DNA from: Phytomonas francai | Taxonomy: Eukaryota; Euglenozoa; Kinetoplastea; Trypanosomatida; Trypanosomatidae | Direction of reading: 5' to 3' | Assembly (NCBI GenBank): GCA_001766655.1 | Contig: MJCC01000004.1 | Location: forward strand, 992,429-1,056,428 | DNA length: 64,000 nt | In this document: piece after piece, positions 60,372-64,000 of the stretch | Layout: every line of letters starts with the position of its first letter | How positions within the stretch are numbered: the stretch's first letter is position 1 | The notes under the pieces: generated by a model | What the model was told of the DNA's origin: nothing | The model's input: only the letters and a program-made list of their open reading frames with translations | The model's database searches: none | Made by a program: the position numbers and the translations under genes

Positions 60372-61016
60372 CTAGTAAATGCGCTGCGGAGTGCCCATGG
60401 TCGACTTGATGTAGGCCGACTTCAAGTTCTGCCAGTTCTTCTTGAGCAGCGAGACCAAAAAGTTAAGCGACATGGTGACGTTCTGGCGGAGCTGGTCCTC
60501 GGTCATCTCCATGGAGCCGATGCAGGTGCCCAGGCAGAGCACCTTCTTCAGCTGAAACTTCACGGTCGACTGGAGCTCGAGCACCTTATCCGACAGGGAC
60601 TCGCTCATGGTGCAGACCGTCGGGAACTTGCCCATACGATGCATGTGGGGCCCGACCAGGCGCGGCACCGTCTTGATGATCGACTCGGAGCAGAGGAAGG
60701 CGTCGTACTGATTGCACATCTTCTTCACCAACTTCTTGTTCTTGTTGAGCTTCTTGAGCTCCTCCTGGTTCATGGTGGGCATCCCGACCTTCTTCGCGAC
60801 GTCCTCGTGGACAAGGTCGCAGAGGAGGCAGACCGTCATGCGGGGGCGGCACACGTTCGGCAGCTTCAGCGACCCCGAGAAACGCTTGTCCTTCTGCGGG
60901 TCGTAGTTCTTGAGGTTGACCTGGAGGTCGATGGACTCCTTGAACTTGCGCTCCTTGCTGGGCTTCAGGACGGCCTGAATGGCCTCAGCCAGAACCTGTG
61001 GTGGGATCTTGGACAT
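60372..61016 (-). CDS. RPL10A: 60S ribosomal protein L10a (uL1)
   Basis: A 214-residue protein from an ATG at 61016. Family blocks include [79 protein letters not shown] and [20 protein letters not shown]. uL1 forms the mobile L1 stalk that guides deacylated tRNA from the E site. GC is high throughout, as in other strongly expressed genes here. It is one of five translation genes in a row. Confidence 0.97.
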   Translation of the reverse strand: MSKIPPQVLAEAIQAVLKPSKERKFKESIDLQVNLKNYDPQKDKRFSGSLKLPNVCRPRMTVCLLCDLVHEDVAKKVGMPTMNQEELKKLNKNKKLVKKMCNQYDAFLCSESIIKTVPRLVGPHMHRMGKFPTVCTMSESLSDKVLELQSTVKFQLKKVLCLGTCIGSMEMTEDQLRQNVTMSLNFLVSLLKKNWQNLKSAYIKSTMGTPQRIY

Positions 61017-61042
61017 ATCTCCGCGCTTTGAGTAAGAAATAC

Positions 61043-61096
61043 CTATAATGCGGTGTATGATGTGTTAGAAATCGAATAAGGAAAAGTAGAAAATCC
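61043..61096 (-). promoter_or_regulatory. predicted spliced-leader acceptor of RPL10a
   Basis: A T-rich pyrimidine stretch (61096-61068) precedes CATTATAG with AG at 61044-61043, giving a leader of about 26 bases. Confidence 0.55.
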
Positions 61097-61384
61097 AAAA
61101 CATCACTGCTCAATACAATATATAACACCGCATACCTTAACGGAGAGGGATTACAAATCCAGCACCTTGCAAGCGAAAATGCACGCATGGTCTTACATCT
61201 CCGTTTCCCTTTGCATTGCCTCATTTTATTATTTTTTACTCAAAAATAATGAAAAGATAAAAGTAATGGTCCGGCATCCTTTTCGCATGAGTTCTCATAA
61301 CAATATGGACTTTACTAGGAAAAAGTGTACGTATTCAATAACCTTAGTCTTTTCATACCACAATCCCCTTAGTATTTTCCCTTT

Positions 61385-61645
61385 TTAATGGTCCAACTTG
61401 CGGCGGAAGCTGCAGCCCTGCACCAGCTTCGCCCTGCCGCCGGTGGGACGGCAAAGCTTCGTGGAGCAGCCCTTGCAGATGACCTCAGATGTCGCATGGG
61501 AATACACGACAGTGATCCCACTGCAACCGGGGCACTTCACATCCATAAAGTATGAGTTGGGGCCCTGCACAAGGCGGCGGCGCTTGTGCTTCATGCGCTC
61601 CGAGCGCACAGTGGGGTAACTCAAGTCCGAATCAAAGAAGCCCAT
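61385..61645 (-). CDS. RPS27: 40S ribosomal protein S27 (eS27)
   Basis: An 86-residue protein from an ATG at 61645. The zinc knuckle is C38-x2-C41 and C57-x2-C60 ([25 protein letters not shown]), the eS27 spacing. The C terminus ([20 protein letters not shown]) is the family's. Length is typical. Confidence 0.97.
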   Translation of the reverse strand: MGFFDSDLSYPTVRSERMKHKRRRLVQGPNSYFMDVKCPGCSGITVVYSHATSEVICKGCSTKLCRPTGGRAKLVQGCSFRRKLDH

Positions 61646-61702
61646 GATTGAGTCTTTCGCGTGGTGTGTGCTTGTTTAGTGAGCAACCTAATATAAAAGG
61701 AC

Positions 61703-61731
61703 CTACGCATAACAATAATTCGAAAAAAAAA
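61703..61731 (-). promoter_or_regulatory. predicted spliced-leader acceptor of RPS27
   Basis: A T10 tract (61731-61722) precedes TATGCGTAG with AG at 61704-61703, about 57 bases before the ATG. Confidence 0.55.
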
Positions 61732-61942
61732 ATGGCAAGTGAAAAAAAGAGATAAAATGGATGTGAAAATAAGTTTAAAGTAGATGCCGCCAAAGGCAAA
61801 CGGAGGTGGCTTTCCATCGCCATCCGCAGATTAGTAACGCTGCATAGCTGCAACACAACGGGACCTTACGTAGTTAATCATTTTCTAAATAAAAATAAAT
61901 CCATGAGTGCTAAATAGAAAGCAAATAAAAAGTCTCAAAGCA

Positions 61943-62446
61943 TTACTTCTTCACCAACTTGGCGCCAATTGGAGCACGCGAGGCAGCAGCCTTCTTGACG
62001 GCGGGCTTCTTCGTGATCGTCTTACCCGCGATCTTCATGGAGATGGCCTTCTGGCGTTCGGTCTTCTTCTTGCGCTTGTTGATGGTGCGCTTCTTGCGGT
62101 GCTGGAACTTGGCGTGGGCGGCGAGGGCCTGCCGGACGATGCGCTGCTCCTCCGTGAGGAAGGCGCGCACGATGCGGTCGCGGACCTGGTCGTGGCTGAG
62201 CACGCCGCCGTACGCGCGCGAGACGCTCTTGTCGTGGCGAGAAGCGAGGCGGGCCTCGATATGGCGTAGTGCCTTCGTGCCGCCGAGCCGCTTGTGGCCC
62301 ATCACCCACGGCGTGTGGATGCCCTGCGAGCGCTTCGCGCGGTGCTGCATCACAAGTCGGTTGCCCGGCGTGCGCACCATCTTCACACGGTTGCCCCGCG
62401 TTGCGTAGTGCATGTGACGGCGGTAGGAGACACGTGGGCACTTCAT
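61943..62446 (-). CDS. RPL34: 60S ribosomal protein L34 (eL34)
   Basis: A 167-residue protein from the ATG at 62446; upstream codons lack an ATG. VSYRRHMHYATRGNRVKMVR with TPGNRLV, then SVSRAYGGVLSHDQVRDRIV and RAFLTEEQRIV, are the eL34 signature. The C-terminal 45 residues are a Lys/Arg/Ala-rich extension typical of trypanosomatid L34 proteins. The usual GGxxC zinc residues of other eukaryotes are replaced, as is common in this group. Confidence 0.93.
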   Translation of the reverse strand: MKCPRVSYRRHMHYATRGNRVKMVRTPGNRLVMQHRAKRSQGIHTPWVMGHKRLGGTKALRHIEARLASRHDKSVSRAYGGVLSHDQVRDRIVRAFLTEEQRIVRQALAAHAKFQHRKKRTINKRKKKTERQKAISMKIAGKTITKKPAVKKAAASRAPIGAKLVKK

Positions 62447-62755
62447 TCTGTAATGCGTTCTTGTGGTGGTGGTTTCACTTTCTCTTCTAAGCACCTAAGC
62501 CGTTAAGTGTGAATAATAAAAGGGGGAGAAGAACCATTCGAAGCGTTTGGGGTGAAGAGGAGGAAAAGCCAATACAAGTATAAAGTCCGTGTAACAGTAT
62601 CCCCTTCAAATCCAAGGAATAGCATCTATATATTTGAAATTTTTTCCTGTTTGCATTTTTCCCATAACAGAAAATGGAATCAGTAACCTGACATCCAGCC
62701 ATACTCAAAAGCTTCAATACAGGAGAAACTTACACTCCATTTGAACTCGTTCAGG
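62447..62755. other. spacer between tRNA-splicing endonuclease-like gene and RPL34
   Basis: Holds the RPL34 splice signals. Otherwise AT-rich. Confidence 0.6.
62495..62536 (-). promoter_or_regulatory. predicted spliced-leader acceptor of RPL34
   Basis: A C/T tract (62536-62520) precedes GGCTTAG with AG at 62496-62495, giving a leader of about 48 bases. Confidence 0.5.
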
Positions 62756-63343
62756 CTAGTTATAAATTTCAGCTTTGTCCAGTCTCCGCCTCTTTCGTCC
62801 ACGTAACGCCACCAAACCGTCATAGGGATCCACAACCTCACGGAGGTGTACTTCTCCGCCGGTGCATTCACATGCAATCGCCCGCTTTCCTACACCCCTA
62901 GCTACTCTCCCGGCGGCGACTCGCTCCAGCTCTGACAGGGGTCCGAGGAAAAATAAGACCTCACCGTGCTGCTGCAGGTCAACATACCCAATGAAAAGCG
63001 CCCCAAACTGGGTTCCGTGGCGAAGTAAAAACCCGTGCTGGGTGGTAAGTACACGATAAATTGTGCAAGCAGAAGGGCAGCTACGCCTCAAGCTCTCACG
63101 TTGCTCACACACAGATGCGCTTGCAAGGTGCACACGCCAGCCACGTTGTGGCACGTCCAAAATTAAGAATTCAAGTTCCTCGATGCTCAGTTTCCACCCG
63201 ATATTTTTTTTGAAAAATTGTGGATAGGTGTGTTGCAGCACAGGCAGAAGGTCATTTGCACTCTCCGTGTCGCTCTCCTCAATCTCGTCGACTAAAAAAA
63301 GAGGCCCGAAAACCTTTGAAATGGTGATTTGCTTTTGTGGCAT
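62756..63343 (-). CDS. tRNA-splicing endonuclease catalytic subunit (TSEN34/TSEN2-like)
   Basis: A 195-residue protein from an ATG at 63343. Residues of about 95-165 match the tRNA-intron endonuclease catalytic fold: YRVLTTQHGFLLRHGTQFGA, then Y120 in FIGYVD, H126 in QQHGEVLFFLG, and K153 in GRVARGVGKRAIACEC, the Tyr-His-Lys triad in family order and spacing. The N terminus (SKVFGPLFLVDEIEESDTE) is a small domain as in SEN34. Trypanosomatids have one intron-bearing tRNA (tRNA-Tyr), so a catalytic subunit is expected. Whether it is the SEN34 or SEN2 orthologue cannot be settled by eye. Neighbours are ribosomal protein genes. Confidence 0.75.
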   Translation of the reverse strand: MPQKQITISKVFGPLFLVDEIEESDTESANDLLPVLQHTYPQFFKKNIGWKLSIEELEFLILDVPQRGWRVHLASASVCEQRESLRRSCPSACTIYRVLTTQHGFLLRHGTQFGALFIGYVDLQQHGEVLFFLGPLSELERVAAGRVARGVGKRAIACECTGGEVHLREVVDPYDGLVALRGRKRRRLDKAEIYN

Positions 63344-63402
63344 TTAAAAAAGCCGTCACCATTTCAAAGGAAGAATAACCTTGTGAAATTTAATCGTGGG
63401 TA

Positions 63403-63465
<63 letters not shown>

Positions 63466-64000
63466 TAAAACTTTTCTAGGCAGCGACCATAGCGCCTTTA
63501 CCATGAAGTAAAATGAAGTTCAATAATCATCACGATAACAATAATGCATACCCCAAGTCCCTCAGGATGGGCACATTCTAAGGAAAAGAAACATAAATGG
63601 ATATATAGTTCGATATCATTCTACAACGCCTTCACACTACTGGTAATCGGTTGATTAGGAAAGATTCCATTGGCTCCTCCTCTTTCTCGCCCCCGGTTGT
63701 TTTACACCCCTCTGGCTGCGTCTCAATAGAAAAAAAGAGACTATTGTGCATCAAAGCAAGTTAAACTTATCCTTCGCATAGCTTGCCGCCTACATGGATA
63801 GAAAGGGAAAATTGGTAATAAACAGGCCCAAGAAAACCCGCTTTGGGGTTCAACTCCTTTTGCCAAATCGCAAGGGGGGAGAAAACGCGATTACCTGCCG
63901 TGTGGAATGGACGCCAGTTGGGGCGACATGCAACAACACACACACACACACAAAAAAAAAAAAAAAAACCCTCCCCTTTTTCCGGTGCTGTGGACGCTAA
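63344..64000. other. terminal spacer with dinucleotide repeats
   Basis: Contains a (TG)n tract at 63405-63463 and (AC)n followed by an A run at 63935-63968. Frames at 63767-63949 (minus) and 63794-64000 (plus) overlap and are unsupported. Confidence 0.5.
63405..63463. repeat. (TG)n microsatellite, about 59 bases
   Basis: The longest dinucleotide repeat in the window, 60 bases upstream of the tRNA-splicing endonuclease-like ATG (CA on the coding strand). Confidence 0.95.

Overview
The window looks like nuclear DNA of a trypanosomatid (Kinetoplastea). Every gene I can support lies on the minus strand, over about 62 kb. The genes have no introns, standard stop codons work throughout, and several gene starts are preceded by a pyrimidine-rich tract and an AG on the coding strand, as expected for spliced-leader trans-splicing in a polycistronic unit. 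The protein set is also diagnostic: a kinetoplastid-type HslV, a p22/MAM33 protein, adenosylhomocysteinase, TERT, glycyl-tRNA synthetase and a block of ribosomal protein genes. I recall several of these (RPL34, RPS27, RPL10a, GlyRS, SAHH, TERT, HslV) as near neighbours in the same order on Leishmania major chromosome 36; that is from memory and unchecked. The genus cannot be fixed. AT-rich spacers of 0.3-2 kb and coding GC that swings from about 50% to very high values argue against a typical Leishmania or Crithidia.

Layout in transcription order (right to left). 63.3-59.8 kb: tRNA-splicing endonuclease-like protein, RPL34, RPS27, RPL10a and NAC beta, a tight translation block. 59.4-56.4 kb: a two-block MORN protein, a single-unit ubiquitin gene and a RING-zinc-RING protein broken by an assembly gap. 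56.4-49.6 kb: a WD40-like fragment, GlyRS, an SNF7/CHMP4 ESCRT-III subunit and the gamete fusogen HAP2/GCS1. 47.9-40.7 kb: an ambiguous GC-rich island, a CEP78-like leucine-rich-repeat protein, eIF3i and a p22/MAM33 mitochondrial protein. 40.2-30.1 kb: an unknown protein, SAHH, a small membrane protein, TERT (with a gap) and a basic/coiled-coil protein. 29.3-13.7 kb: two very large low-complexity proteins (one with Sfi1-like motifs), CDC73, HslV, a Rieske-domain protein and a probable PEX3. 13.1-2.1 kb: the Golgi Qb-SNARE GOS1, a NASP/Hif1-type histone chaperone, a TatD-family hydrolase, a small protein and an RCC1-repeat protein with a Tudor-like tail.

The genes are mostly housekeeping and are grouped by shared transcription rather than by pathway, as is normal for these organisms. 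The points of most interest are the interrupted TERT, the divergent PEX3, HAP2 (which implies a capacity for gamete fusion), the lone ubiquitin ORF, the sharp intragenic GC islands that start only beyond 13.6 kb, the poly-C tracts at gene starts, and a few decayed coding fragments in spacers.
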